Shown here: in pieces, positions 18,842-28,408 of the stretch
Layout of the letters: each line of letters begins with the position of its first letter
How positions within the stretch are numbered: the first letter of the stretch is position 1
NCBI RefSeq assembly: GCF_028288205.1
Contig: NZ_JAQBOD010000056.1
Coordinates: 1 to 64,000 of the forward strand
Origin: Mucilaginibacter sp.
GTDB taxonomy: Bacteria; Bacteroidota; Bacteroidia; Sphingobacteriales; Sphingobacteriaceae
DNA: 64,000 bases
Reading direction: 5' to 3'
The notes under the pieces: model-generated
Database searches by the model: none
Told to the model about the DNA's origin: nothing
Seen by the model: the letters and a program-made list of their open reading frames with translations, nothing else
Program-made: the position numbers and the translations under genes

Positions 18842-20043
18842 AGATTACGGAGATAAAATATCTTAACGGTTTATTTTCGTAAGTTAAGAATTTACTCAAA
18901 GCATTTTAATTTATTACTCCAAACGCATAATTTGGGGCGACAAAATGCAGTATACCAGATACGTATTTACTTTTTGTATTTATTTTTTTAATGATATCTA
19001 ATTTATTTTGAACAACTTACCCCGTAAAAAATGATAAGAAATTGAAATGTTTAACTTTATTTGTTCCTGCAATACAAAAATTGCTAGACCTTCGCCTGCA
19101 ATTATAAAATCAACAATTTTAGTTTATGCTGATTTCTAAATGCCGGATGTCTGTAACAAGGACATACAGTCCACATTTGTAGACTATTTATACTTTTCAT
19201 TGTACTAGTTTGACTTTTGTCTTTTTTAAGATAGGCCTTAAAACAAAAAGCCCCATGCTTGATACATGAGGCTTAATTGAGAAATATTAGATTTAGTCGT
19301 CTAAACTATTATCCATTGTTGGAATAGCCGAACTTAGACGTCGACTTCCTGGCTTCAATTATGTTGTGGTATAATACAACAAAATTGTTACATGTAAATG
19401 ACTGTTTAATTTGATAAAATTAAACCAAAAAAGAAAGGCCAGGCATCGCGCCGGGCTTTTCTTACCTAAACTTTATCACAAAGCACATAGATGTGCTTAG
19501 ATTTTTAAATATACTTTAATTTATCAATTTACAAATACATACTTTTAAGTCAGAGTAATTTGATAAGTAAGGGATTACATCATAACAGAATTTCAAATTA
19601 AAGCTATTAAGAAAGTTACCAAATGCATAAAGTTACTAAAGTGGATATGCTGATATTGACCACCTGATTCATGGATAGGTTAACACCCGATTCCACTGCA
19701 AATTACTAAAGCTTTATGTGATGTAAAATCATCACTTTAGCTGAAGCCGTTTCTTACACTAGTCAAAAATAAAAATTCCCTTTCTGACAATGTACTCTTA
19801 GTATCTACATAAACTGTTCATGAGAATGTCTTAATCAAACCATGCCCATCAATACTGCTTGAAACAATACATTGTGAGAATATGAATGCCTTAATCTGTT
19901 AATTAATATCACGCTAATCATTCTTATTCAGAAACTTATATTTTATTTTAGGGGTATCCCTCAATAACCCCAAAGCCTACCGCAGCTCTCCCTTCATTTG
20001 TATCAACAACCAGGCGTAGTCTGGACATATAAATGAATTTATT
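18842..20043. other. Gene-poor spacer with two terminator-like hairpins
   Basis: No credible gene was found on either strand. The left 150 bases must hold the promoter of the minus-strand lanthipeptide cluster. Two stem-loops are visible: 19250-19272 (GCCCCATG paired with CATGAGGC, one mismatch, A- and T-rich flanks) and 19431-19463 (see separate entry). The right part leads into the mobilisation module and may hold its promoter. No attachment site or tRNA was recognised. Confidence 0.6.
19431..19463. terminator. Bidirectional terminator-like hairpin
   Basis: AAGAAAGGCCAGGC (19431-19444), loop ATCGC, then GCCGGGCTTTTCTT (19450-19463). The arms pair at 12 of 14 positions and both flanks are A- or T-rich, so it could terminate transcription from either side. 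It would insulate the RiPP cluster from the mobilisation module. Confidence 0.55.
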
Positions 20044-20316
20044 ATGACTGCATTAGATTTAATCACTAAAGAAGACCTCGAACAGTTTAAAAGCGAGCTG
20101 TTTGGCGAGTTAAAAAAGTTTGGAATCAGTCCAGGCTCTGGACAGCCAGCCAAACAATGGCTGAAAAGTGCCGAAGTACGCAGGCTGCTGAATATTTCCG
20201 CGGGTACACTACAGAATCTTCGTATTAATGGTACGCTTCGCTACACGAAAATGGGCAGCATCCTATATTATAAACAGGAGGACATTTCCAAAATCCTTAA
20301 TGATAATTTGTCTTAA
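20044..20316 (+). CDS. MerR/excisionase-type HTH protein of the ICE
   Basis: 90 residues. A helical N-terminus is followed by a winged HTH of the HTH_17 type: QWLKSAEVRRLLNISAGTLQ, then NLRINGTLRYTKMGSILYY and a final helix (KQEDISKILNDN). Proteins like this open the mobilisation module of Bacteroidetes ICEs and act as excision or transcription factors. The next gene starts 10 bases downstream, suggesting an operon with the following two genes. Confidence 0.8.
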   Translation: MTALDLITKEDLEQFKSELFGELKKFGISPGSGQPAKQWLKSAEVRRLLNISAGTLQNLRINGTLRYTKMGSILYYKQEDISKILNDNLS

Positions 20317-20326
20317 CCGCAGCCTT

Positions 20327-20626
20327 ATGAAACTGTCTTATCCGTTAGATCATTTTCTGAAAAATGCGGAGGGTGACGACCGGTTGCTCCCCACACACAT
20401 TAGCCTGTTTATAGCCATGTTTTATTATAGGCCTGACGATGCCGGAGGGGATTACTTTCAGGTGAGCCGGAAAAAACTGATGCGGTTTTCGCGCATCAAA
20501 TCCGTTGCTACATATCACAAGTGCATCCGCGAACTGGTCGCTTATGGCTATATCATTTATCAGCCAACCTATGATCCCTACCGGGCAAGCAAAGTTTCCT
20601 TAAATGTCAATTCATCAAGAACATGA
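20327..20626 (+). CDS. Conserved ICE protein, probable winged-HTH
   Basis: About 99 residues from the ATG at 20327 (MKLSYPLDHFLKNAEGDDRL). The middle (YFQVSRKKLMRFSRIKSVAT, then HKCIRELVAYGYIIYQP) looks like a winged HTH in which YGYI is the wing strand. Position between the excisionase-like gene and the next small gene is typical of Bacteroidetes mobilisation loci. An earlier in-frame start overlapping the previous gene was rejected. Exact function unknown. Confidence 0.65.
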   Translation: MKLSYPLDHFLKNAEGDDRLLPTHISLFIAMFYYRPDDAGGDYFQVSRKKLMRFSRIKSVATYHKCIRELVAYGYIIYQPTYDPYRASKVSLNVNSSRT

Positions 20627-20979
20627 AAAAAACGACTGTAATGAGTTTTAACGCTGCTTTAGAAGCAGGTTGTGAACCCCGAAATTATTCCTGGTTAACG
20701 GAGGATATTCCGATAGGAGATTACGAAGTGAGGCTGGATTTTATGATCTGGTCAAAAAAGCAAGTAGCTGTTGACTGTTATTTTACAACGATTGACGACG
20801 ACAAGCAAATCAGGCTGACGGCTTACCGCAACAAATCGCCGGATTACATGGCAGGTGAAACTACAGTACGCCATCTGCCTTTTGGCAGTATCCTACTGGT
20901 AACAGTTGGTCTAAACGGCGCGGGTAACCCCAGGTGGGTAAACGCTGCTGTCGCAGGTAGTAAAACCCCTCCCGATTAG
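20623..20979 (+). CDS. Conserved ICE hypothetical protein
   Basis: 118 residues, predicted mainly beta (DYEVRLDFMIWSKKQVAVDC, TTVRHLPFGSILLVTVGL). The start codon overlaps the stop of the preceding gene (ATGA), so translation is coupled. No catalytic motif recognised. It immediately precedes the candidate oriT region and mobA, so an accessory role in transfer is plausible. Confidence 0.6.
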   Translation: MKKTTVMSFNAALEAGCEPRNYSWLTEDIPIGDYEVRLDFMIWSKKQVAVDCYFTTIDDDKQIRLTAYRNKSPDYMAGETTVRHLPFGSILLVTVGLNGAGNPRWVNAAVAGSKTPPD

Positions 20980-21193
20980 TAGGTCACCGGCCCCGGCGGG
21001 CCAGGCCTTTTCTTTTTTTAAACCGCGTCCTTTTTTTTCAAAAAAGGAGCGAGCGGAAGTTGGGCAGAGCCCTACTTTGCTCGCCATTTGCCCTGCAAAT
21101 GGGGTTTTACTTATACTCCGGGTATAAGTTGTAGGCCTAGGGCTACCGCAAAGGCAGAAAAAACCATAAGTCAACTTATAAGTACATCAGAAA
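20980..21193 (+). other. Candidate origin of transfer (oriT)
   Basis: Noncoding stretch just upstream of the mobA/mobB relaxosome genes, where Bacteroidetes ICEs usually carry oriT. It contains a GC hairpin followed by a T run near 20997-21020. It also has CCATTTGC/GCAAATGG arms (21084-21091, 21095-21102), perfect ACTTATAC/GTATAAGT arms around TCCGG (21109-21129), and a further ACTTATAAGT palindrome just before mobA. Such nested inverted repeats are typical of relaxase sites. The nick site cannot be placed from sequence alone. Confidence 0.5.
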
Positions 21194-21751
21194 ATGGCCA
21201 CGAAAGACAACTATAATAAAACGCTCCGCTTTTCATCGGAAACAGATGAAAAGTTGGGTAAGTTGGCCGAGAAATTTGGCCTCAGCAAGTTCCAGTTCTT
21301 TAACAGAATGGTTGAATATTTCCACCGGACTAAAAAAGATCCGGCAGATATCAATGACGAGTTTCTTAAAAGCACACTCGTTAAAAATCATGATACCTAT
21401 ATCCGGTTTATTCGGACACAGGAAGAAAACATATTGATACCGGTTAAAACCGAAGTTGACCGGATGATACAATCACAGATCAAGATTTTGGATTTTTTTA
21501 ACAATCATGTACTAAAGGCGAACAAGGAAATGCTCCATAACCAGCAAATGCAGATGAACAAATTTTCAGATACAGATCGGTTGCTAAAAATGATTACTGA
21601 CAAATTGGAAGCCAAAGAAGCCTTGAAACTTAAATTCTTATACATCCTTAACAACTATAGTAAGGCCAGGGAAAGCCTGGGCTTTACCAGTTCAGCAAAG
21701 GACAAAGAAGATTTGATACATCAGGCGAAACAACAGATCGCTAAAATTTGA
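21194..21751 (+). CDS. mobA: BfmA/BtgA-family mobilisation protein MobA
   Basis: 185 residues. The N-terminus (NYNKTLRFSSETDEKLGKLA, then LSKFQFFNRMVEYFH) fits a ribbon-helix-helix-like DNA-binding region. The rest is a long coiled helical region (EENILIPVKTEVDRMIQSQI). Members of this family bind oriT and help the relaxase form the relaxosome. It overlaps or abuts the mobB relaxase gene (9 bases), as in other Bacteroidetes mobilisation loci. Confidence 0.85.
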   Translation: MATKDNYNKTLRFSSETDEKLGKLAEKFGLSKFQFFNRMVEYFHRTKKDPADINDEFLKSTLVKNHDTYIRFIRTQEENILIPVKTEVDRMIQSQIKILDFFNNHVLKANKEMLHNQQMQMNKFSDTDRLLKMITDKLEAKEALKLKFLYILNNYSKARESLGFTSSAKDKEDLIHQAKQQIAKI

Positions 21752-21759
21752 AATCAATT

Positions 21760-22701
21760 ATGTATATCAATATCACCGACAGCGCAACAGCAGACAACAA
21801 AGGGAGCAGCGGTAACCTGGTACATTATCTTGATAAAGAGAACAGAACCGATTTAGATAAGGCACCCGAGCGCTGGTTTAATCAGGAAAGAACCGATATC
21901 TCATCCACCGAAGCAAGGCAGGCCATTGATCATAATATAGCCAAGCTAAGTAAAACGGACGATAAATTTTTCCTGGTCAACATCAGTCCGAGCCAGAAAG
22001 AAATTGCATTTCTGAAAGAGAAATACGGTGAGGATGGTGCGAGGAACCAATTAAAAGCTTATGCCGTATCCGTCATGGATCAGTACGCCTCAAATTTTAA
22101 ACGGGCAGGTGTCGATAGCAGTAAACACCTGCTTTGGTTTGCCAAACTGGAGAACCGCCGTTATTACAGTCATAAAGATCCCGAAGTCAAAAGGGGGCTC
22201 AAAAAAAGAGGCGAAAGAAAACCCGGCGATCAGATGCACATACAGGTTATTGTGAGCCGGAAAGATAGGTCGAATAAGATCAAGCTCAGCCCGATGAATA
22301 CATCGCGCGGGAAAAACACCGAGCATTCCAAAAAAATGGGGCAGTTTGACCGTTCGGCCTTTAAGCAATCAGGCGAAACTGTATTTGATAAGCAATTCGA
22401 CTTTGATCGCGGTTTAGCTGATACTTTCCAATACGCCAATGCTAAAAAGAAAGGCAGCCTTGCAGAACGAATAACCCTGCATGCGGAACGGCAGAACCAG
22501 GAGCGCGCTATGAAATTACGACCGGCCGTGGGCAAAGGAAATGAACAACAACAAACCGCACCTGTTAAGGCACCAAAAACAAGTCAGTTCCATAAAATCG
22601 CTTTAGGTAAGTACAAGCAGGACGTAGCTTTGAGCATACCAAAGAGAAGGAGAAAGAAGAAAGCTAAAGACCAGCAACAGGATCAGGATTTAACCTTGTA
22701 A
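21760..22701 (+). CDS. mobB: MobB-type relaxase (DUF5712)
   Basis: About 313 residues from the ATG at 21760 (MYINITDSATADNKGSSGN); an upstream TTG was rejected. It is related to the DUF5712 clade found beside BfmA. The MHIQVIVSRKDR segment could contribute to the HxH-type metal site of a relaxase, and Y83-type residues lie in the N-terminal region. It would nick oriT and lead the strand into the recipient. The C-terminus is highly basic (KRRRKKKAK), consistent with DNA binding. The coupling protein follows. Confidence 0.8.
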   Translation: MYINITDSATADNKGSSGNLVHYLDKENRTDLDKAPERWFNQERTDISSTEARQAIDHNIAKLSKTDDKFFLVNISPSQKEIAFLKEKYGEDGARNQLKAYAVSVMDQYASNFKRAGVDSSKHLLWFAKLENRRYYSHKDPEVKRGLKKRGERKPGDQMHIQVIVSRKDRSNKIKLSPMNTSRGKNTEHSKKMGQFDRSAFKQSGETVFDKQFDFDRGLADTFQYANAKKKGSLAERITLHAERQNQERAMKLRPAVGKGNEQQQTAPVKAPKTSQFHKIALGKYKQDVALSIPKRRRKKKAKDQQQDQDLTL

Positions 22702-22764
22702 GCAATCACTATTTATCATCATTAAGAATTTAACTATTCCCATTGGGAATCGGAAGGAGATTTT

Positions 22765-24804
22765 ATGCAAACAGGTGAAGACACGCAGGGACTACGCAAG
22801 ATCATCGACTTTACCCGATTGATCAGTATTTTTATATTGGCGATCCATTTTTATATCTGCTGTTACCAGGCATTTACCATATGGCACTGGACAGCGGGCA
22901 TTACGGATCGTTTGATCAGTAATATCGCACGGACAGGTCTTTTTAATAATATGCTCCGGCCAAAGCTTGCCGCATTGCTTTGTCTCGTTATTTCCTTAGT
23001 CGGGGTGAAAGGCAGAAAGGAGGAAAAAATTAATTACCGGATAATTTCAGCTTATTTATTAACCGGCTTACTGATTTACTTTACCAGCATTTTATGTTTT
23101 TACCTGCACACAAATTTAGAGATCATCGGCATTTGTTACATGCTGTTAACGGGAATCGGGTATTTGCTGATTTTAACTGGTGGCATTTATTTATCGCGCC
23201 TACTCAAAGACAAGCTCAACAAGGATATTTTCAATACAGATAACGAAACTTTCCCCCAAGAGGAGCGCTTACTGGAAAATGAATACTCTATCAATCTCCC
23301 TGCTAAATATAACCTGAAGGGTAAAGTCCGAAACAGTTGGATTAATGTCATTAACCCATTCAGAGGTTTGCTTGTGGCAGGTACACCGGGAGCAGGTAAA
23401 TCTTATTTTGTCATTCGGCACATTATAGACCAGCATATCCAAAAGGGGTTTTCGATGTTTATCTACGATTTTAAATATGACGATCTGACTAAAGTTGCCT
23501 ATAATAAACTATTAAAATATAAGGATGGGTATAAAATTAAACCTCAGTTTTTCATTATTAATTTTGATGATCTGAACCGAACACACCGTTGCAATCCACT
23601 CGACCCACACAGTATGACTGATATCACGGATGCTATCGAAGCAAGCCGTACGATTATGTTAGGGTTAAACAGGGAATGGATTAAGAAGCAGGGCGACTTT
23701 TTTGTGGAAAGTCCGATTAACTTTTTAACCGCCATCATCTGGTATTTGCGTAAATATTCGGACGGCATTTATTGTACGTTACCGCATGTGATTGAATTGA
23801 TGCAAGCTGATTACGATAAGCTTTTTGCACTTTTGATAAAAGAACCGGAGATAAGGGCATTAATAAACCCATTCATATCGGCGTTTAATAATAATGCCAA
23901 AGCACAATTAGAGGGTCAGGTAGCCAGCGCCAAAATTGGCCTGGCCCGGTTAGCTTCCCCACAATTATACTATGTGCTTTCAGGCAGTGATTTTACATTG
24001 GACGTGAACAATCCGGCAATTCCGAAAATTATTTGCATGGGTAACAACCCAGAGAAGCAGGAAACCTACGGCGCGGTGCTGTCCCTGTATATAACCCGTA
24101 TGATCAAATTGGTTAACCGTAAAGGCCAGCTTAAATGCAGTTTGATTTTCGACGAATTTCCATCAATTTATTTTAACGGCACAGATGGTCTTTTGGCAAC
24201 GAGCAGATCAAATTTGGTGGCAACGACTTTGGCCGTCCAAACAATAGAGCAGTTAAGGAAAAATTATGGAAAAGAACAAGCCGATGTAATCACCAGTATC
24301 GTCGGTAATATCATAGCGGGTCAGGTAACCGGGGACACCTCGAAAATGTTGGCGGATAATTTCGGGAAGATCGTTCAGGACAAAGATAGCTTGACGATTA
24401 ATAGTAGCGACACCTCTACTACCAAAGCCACACAACTGGACTATGCTATACCAGCCGCTAAGATAGCGGCACTTTCATCGGGCGAGTTCGTGGGAATGGT
24501 AGCGGATAACCCTAACCAAAAGATCAAGCTGAAAATGTTTCATAGTGAGATACAAAATGACCATCAAGCCATTAAAAAAGAAGAAGCCGGTTACAAGCCC
24601 ATACCCTTGATTAAGCGGGTTACTGAGGAAGATGTAATTGAAAGCTATGAGCGCATCAAAAACGAAATCGAAGATCTGATTAATTGTGAAATGGCTTTAT
24701 TTAAAGCAAAGGAAGTTTTAAATGATGCTGAAGAAAAACCCGCACACAAAGAAGAAAATTATAATAAAAATAATCCCGATACTGATCAGATTATGTCTAT
24801 GTGA
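22765..24804 (+). CDS. mobC: Type IV coupling protein MobC (TraG/VirD4 family)
   Basis: 679 residues. Several N-terminal membrane segments (about 20-40, 68-82, 95-113, 120-145) precede the ATPase. Walker A is GTPGAGKSY (206-214) and Walker B is CSLIFDEFPSIYF. The C-terminal part contains the all-alpha region found in TraG/TraD proteins. It couples the relaxosome to the secretion channel. A clear GGAGA ribosome site precedes the ATG. In the standard element the tra genes would follow; here an 18-kb RiPP region intervenes. Confidence 0.93.
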   Translation: MQTGEDTQGLRKIIDFTRLISIFILAIHFYICCYQAFTIWHWTAGITDRLISNIARTGLFNNMLRPKLAALLCLVISLVGVKGRKEEKINYRIISAYLLTGLLIYFTSILCFYLHTNLEIIGICYMLLTGIGYLLILTGGIYLSRLLKDKLNKDIFNTDNETFPQEERLLENEYSINLPAKYNLKGKVRNSWINVINPFRGLLVAGTPGAGKSYFVIRHIIDQHIQKGFSMFIYDFKYDDLTKVAYNKLLKYKDGYKIKPQFFIINFDDLNRTHRCNPLDPHSMTDITDAIEASRTIMLGLNREWIKKQGDFFVESPINFLTAIIWYLRKYSDGIYCTLPHVIELMQADYDKLFALLIKEPEIRALINPFISAFNNNAKAQLEGQVASAKIGLARLASPQLYYVLSGSDFTLDVNNPAIPKIICMGNNPEKQETYGAVLSLYITRMIKLVNRKGQLKCSLIFDEFPSIYFNGTDGLLATSRSNLVATTLAVQTIEQLRKNYGKEQADVITSIVGNIIAGQVTGDTSKMLADNFGKIVQDKDSLTINSSDTSTTKATQLDYAIPAAKIAALSSGEFVGMVADNPNQKIKLKMFHSEIQNDHQAIKKEEAGYKPIPLIKRVTEEDVIESYERIKNEIEDLINCEMALFKAKEVLNDAEEKPAHKEENYNKNNPDTDQIMSM

Positions 24805-24901
24805 CCAAAACCATACTCTATTATTGGCCATACCTACAACCGACAAAAAACATAGGATACGGCAGTATGCCAACAATTCCTTATTGGGTGTGATATGTCA
24901 T

Positions 24902-24936
24902 AGCGCGGCGACAGATCCGCTTTTTAAGATTTTTTA
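24902..24936 (+). terminator. Weak terminator between mobC and the LytTR gene
   Basis: GCGG (24905-24908) pairs with CCGC (24917-24920), followed by TTTTTAAGATTTTTT. Short stem but a good T tract; it could end mobC transcription before the converging LytTR gene. Confidence 0.4.
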
Positions 24937-25692
24937 TTATCTATTTCTTGACGTTCTAAGTAGTTTATTGGAGACGAAATCCGTAAAATTACTCCGATAA
25001 CTTTCGCCTATTGTGAAGGTCAGGTTATTATTCATTTTAATCGTATTACCTTCAATATAATTTATATAATCTATTGAAATAATAAACGCCCGGTGAAACT
25101 GTTTAAATCCTTCACGACATCCCAGTATTTCAACAATATCTTTAATGGTCAAATAAGCAGTTAGAATTTTATTGCTAGTTAAGTATATCTTAACATAATT
25201 ATGTGAGCTTTCAAAAGCGATCACATCTTTGTACATGACTTTAACGATACGCAAATCTTCCTCTTTATTTTTAACCAGGAAAAAGGTATCTCCCTCATGA
25301 AATTCCGAATTTATCTCATTAAGCTTTACGGTCGCTTCTGTCGGAAATAATCGATTAATAGTGGTCGAAAACTTGCCAAAAGTAAAAGGCTTTAACAAAT
25401 AAGCATCGCCTTCAGCTTCATAGGCATCGAAAGCATATTTAGAATGTGCAGTTGTGAAAATTAATTTCTGCGTCTTTCGTCTCAAGGCCTTTGCTAATTC
25501 TAATCCGGAAATAAAAGGCATATCAATATCCAAAAATAACAGATCAATATTACCCTCTGAACTTACCTTTTCTAATGCTGTTTGGGGATCGGTATAAATA
25601 CCTATTATATTCAGCTTAGGTAGCATATTAATGTATTTCCTTATAGCATCTACGGAAAATTGTTCGTCGTCAACTATGATGCAGTTTAACAT
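24937..25692 (-). CDS. LytTR-type response regulator (first)
   Basis: 251 residues: receiver domain then LytTR DNA-binding domain. The receiver has the acidic pair Asp8-Asp9, phosphoacceptor Asp55 (LLFLDIDMP), the T80-T81 switch and Lys101 (LLKPF). The LytTR part (about 145-245) has FESSHNYVKIYLT and FKQFHRAFIISIDYINYIEG. It is divergent from a paralogue at 26234-26977 and may share one kinase with it (27242-28408). LytTR domains bind two direct repeats about 21 bp apart, as found at three sites in this window. Confidence 0.92.
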   Translation of the reverse strand: MLNCIIVDDEQFSVDAIRKYINMLPKLNIIGIYTDPQTALEKVSSEGNIDLLFLDIDMPFISGLELAKALRRKTQKLIFTTAHSKYAFDAYEAEGDAYLLKPFTFGKFSTTINRLFPTEATVKLNEINSEFHEGDTFFLVKNKEEDLRIVKVMYKDVIAFESSHNYVKIYLTSNKILTAYLTIKDIVEILGCREGFKQFHRAFIISIDYINYIEGNTIKMNNNLTFTIGESYRSNFTDFVSNKLLRTSRNR

Positions 25693-26233
25693 ATAAACTT
25701 ATTATTAAGTGATCTCTATAAATTGAGGTCTTTTAGAGCCAGTAGTTAAAATGTGAATAAAAGCCAAGTAAGAAATATTCAATATACAAAAACTTTTGAA
25801 TTTAGACTATCGTGATTAACGTTATTAGCAGATCATCTATTGTAATTATCTCCGATCTTACCTTCGAAAAGCATTACAACTTATTTCCCATATTATATAG
25901 ATTAGTTTTTACGCAACACAATATAATCAGATCCAAAAATATATTTTATAATATTTCTCGTTTAAACCTCGATCCTTATTGGTTTTAAACTGAACTGTTC
26001 CTAAAATTAAACGTAAAATAGAAAGTATCCCTATTTTTTATCTAAAGAGGTATATTTTCTACATGAAAAGTCATTTTTTCTTTATTAGGGAGATCATCCC
26101 ACTAAAGATTGATAGCGATTATTTCAGCCATTTGTATCATGCTGTTCGCCATTCTTTTGTTTTCATAGAGTCATGCGGTCTTTATAAAAAGCCTTATTGT
26201 CAGAACACTAACAACTTAAATTAATTATTTCAT
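25693..26233. other. Divergent promoter region of the two LytTR genes
   Basis: AT-rich 541-base intergenic region between divergent response-regulator genes. No CGGGATA-type repeats were seen, so self-regulation through those sites is not supported. A 53-codon frame starts at the ATG around 26062 (MKSHFFFIREIIPLKIDSDY), but it is short and not convincing as a gene. Otherwise nothing was recognised. Confidence 0.5.
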
Positions 26234-26977
26234 ATGGAAAACTTTGAATGTATAATCATTGATGATGAACCTTTTGCCATTGAATGGCTAAAAGATTATA
26301 TCAGTTTGATGCCGAGTTTAAGGCTGATAAAATCTTACACAGATCCTTTAGAGGCTTTAGTTGAAATAACAGCCGGCGGTATGGTAGACTTAATTCTGCT
26401 TGATGTTAATATGCCCAAGATAACCGGCATCGAACTATCTAAAGAAATCCGGAAAAAAACAAGGAAACTGGTGTTCTCAACTGCTTACAAACAATATGGC
26501 TATGAGGCATATCAAGTAGAAGCTGAAGCTTATCTGTTGAAACCATATACCTTTCCAAAGTTTGCAGGAACCATAGCGAAAATACTTCCTGGATGCGATG
26601 AAGTAATCACTTCACTTAAAGCAACGGAAGATTTTTTTTTCGTTAAAAACAAGAATGAACAATTAAAAATCGTGAAGATCAGATATGCCGATGTGGTGGC
26701 CGTGGAAAGCAAACAAAATTATGTACTTATCCATACCTTAATAAAAAAGGTACTTACTTATATATCCCTTACTGAAATCTCCAAAATATTTAATCAATTG
26801 CCAAACTTTGTCCAATTTCAGCGAAGTTTTATTATAGGTAAGAATCATATTGACTCGATTGATGGTAACACTATAAAAATGGTTAACGGACTTCAAATAA
26901 CCGTCGGAGAATACTATCGTAAGGATTTTATTGTATTTTTAACCGAGAAATTGATAAAGCCAGGACGTAAGCGGTAA
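26234..26977 (+). CDS. LytTR-type response regulator (second)
   Basis: 247 residues, a clear paralogue of the regulator at 24937-25692 with receiver and LytTR domains. Key residues: Asp10-Asp11, phosphoacceptor Asp57 (LILLDVNMP), Lys103 (LLKPY). The DNA-binding half has VESKQNYVLIH and FVQFQRSFIIGKNHIDSIDG. It is followed on the same strand, after 264 bases, by a LytS-like kinase gene. The interval holds a minus-strand peptide gene. Duplicated regulators for one kinase suggest two outputs or cross-talk. Confidence 0.92.
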   Translation: MENFECIIIDDEPFAIEWLKDYISLMPSLRLIKSYTDPLEALVEITAGGMVDLILLDVNMPKITGIELSKEIRKKTRKLVFSTAYKQYGYEAYQVEAEAYLLKPYTFPKFAGTIAKILPGCDEVITSLKATEDFFFVKNKNEQLKIVKIRYADVVAVESKQNYVLIHTLIKKVLTYISLTEISKIFNQLPNFVQFQRSFIIGKNHIDSIDGNTIKMVNGLQITVGEYYRKDFIVFLTEKLIKPGRKR

Positions 26978-27000
26978 CGTCCTGGCTTTGATAATCCTGA

Positions 27001-27150
27001 TTAATTTGAGCGGCCATCCTGGAAAACACCTGTTTTCGTGATTGTGATCATCGTTGTCGTCGGATCGGTTTCAGTTGAGGATTTTGAGTTTGTTTTGTTT
27101 CTGTACACAAATAATGTGGCGTCTTTGATTTTTAAATTCTTGTGTTTCAT
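27001..27150 (-). CDS. Cys-free Ser/Thr-rich RiPP precursor peptide
   Basis: 49 residues from the ATG at 27150. A basic leader-like start (MKHKNLKIKDATLFVYRN) is followed by a Thr/Ser-rich C-terminus (SSTETDPTTTMITITKTGVF) ending GRSN. No Cys is present, so lanthionine rings cannot form. The Thr/Ser run is nevertheless what a LanB dehydratase acts on, and a LanB gene lies 1.1 kb away. The gene lies antisense between the LytTR regulator and the kinase genes. Length and layout resemble short Bacteroidota class I precursors; this is an inference by eye. Confidence 0.6.
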   Translation of the reverse strand: MKHKNLKIKDATLFVYRNKTNSKSSTETDPTTTMITITKTGVFQDGRSN

Positions 27151-27241
27151 GTTTTTTTTCTTGAAACTTATCGTGAAAATCAACCGTACGAAATAATATT
27201 ATACAGAAAGGAAACATTTCTATTTAAAAGAGGAATTTTCT

Positions 27242-28408
27242 ATGAATAAGATTTTACAAAACTGGTTTGATAAATATAAATTACACCTGCTGATATGGGC
27301 GTTATTTATCTTTTATGAAACTATTGTTATCGGCTTGGTTTCCGGCATATTTGGACACCCGCTAACTTACATTGCTCATTATACAGCTGCTGTCTTCTTG
27401 TTCTACTTACATGCCGACTTTTTTTTACCTTGGGCTTTGGCAAATAAAAAATCTGCCATTTGGAGACTCCCGTTCATATTAGCACTGGAAATTAGCGGAT
27501 TTGTTATCGTTTCCTATTACTTGGATAAAATATTAATTATGGGCCAAATTGTGCGTTACGATCAGCCTTTCAATATTTCTTGGCTATATGTCCTCAAAAT
27601 GCTTTACCGAGGGAGCTATTTTTTGGGATTTGCAACTGGGTACTATTACTTAATAACCTACATTAAGGAAAAAAGAAAAACTAATGAGTTAGAAAAACAA
27701 CATTTAAAGGATATTATATACAGCCAAAAAGCCGAGCAGGAGCTGACTAAAGCGCAAAACGCGTTTTTAAAAGCACAAATCAATCCACATTTCCTTTTTA
27801 ATACGCTAGATTTCATATACCATAATATTGATGCATCTTCTCCTGTTGCAGCTGATGCCGTCATAATTTTAACTGATATGATGCGGTATGCAGTAGATGC
27901 GGACAAGATGGGTGATTTTGTACGTTTAGGAGATGAAATAGAACAGGCTGAAAACCTCCTTTATCTAAGTCAAATCAGGAAAAACCATGCGTTAGGCTTC
28001 CGAATAAATTATTCGGAAAAAGTCCGGGAAATCTATTTAATTCCGCTGGTATTGTTAACTCTCGTGGAAAATATTTTAAAACACGGTAATCTTAACGAGC
28101 CTGAACATGAAGCCTTGATCAATTTATACGTAGAAGGTAAAGATTTTCATATTGCAACCGACAACTTAGTCAATTATGAACCACTGAAGTTGAAGACCCA
28201 TTATCATACCGGTTTGAAGAATATTGAAAAAAGATTGAAATATGCTTATGGCAATTCAATAGAATTTAATTATCATACGGATAAAGTCAACCATTTCAGG
28301 GTGCACTTGAGCATTCCTGTCGAACAGTTAAAAGCGCACGACGGGTCATCAAAACTTTTACAAGGAAATGGTACAGTGTCGCCTCATGGGCACGCTGGTG
28401 AGAATTGA
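27242..28408 (+). CDS. LytS-type sensor histidine kinase
   Basis: 388 residues. Four hydrophobic segments (about 13-33, 42-64, 76-94, 115-140) form the sensor. A coiled linker and a His_kinase domain follow, with phosphoacceptor His183 (QINPHFLFNTLDF), the N box (LVENILKHG) and a G box (HTGLKNIEKRLKYAYG). It would phosphorylate the LytTR regulators encoded upstream. The likely signal is membrane-associated or a peptide. The last 28 residues extend beyond the usual end and overlap the 3' end of the LanB gene on the other strand. Confidence 0.9.
   Translation: MNKILQNWFDKYKLHLLIWALFIFYETIVIGLVSGIFGHPLTYIAHYTAAVFLFYLHADFFLPWALANKKSAIWRLPFILALEISGFVIVSYYLDKILIMGQIVRYDQPFNISWLYVLKMLYRGSYFLGFATGYYYLITYIKEKRKTNELEKQHLKDIIYSQKAEQELTKAQNAFLKAQINPHFLFNTLDFIYHNIDASSPVAADAVIILTDMMRYAVDADKMGDFVRLGDEIEQAENLLYLSQIRKNHALGFRINYSEKVREIYLIPLVLLTLVENILKHGNLNEPEHEALINLYVEGKDFHIATDNLVNYEPLKLKTHYHTGLKNIEKRLKYAYGNSIEFNYHTDKVNHFRVHLSIPVEQLKAHDGSSKLLQGNGTVSPHGHAGEN

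Noticed and set aside
121..19360. Similar words (TCCTGGCTT with nearby CGTCGAC) at about 131-155 and 19337-19355 as possible att sites
   Set aside because: The shared stretch is only about nine bases with different flanks, and no integrase or tRNA lies beside either.
26062..26223. Open frame between the two LytTR genes
   Set aside because: Too short, no context or conserved motif; the region is better explained as divergent promoters.
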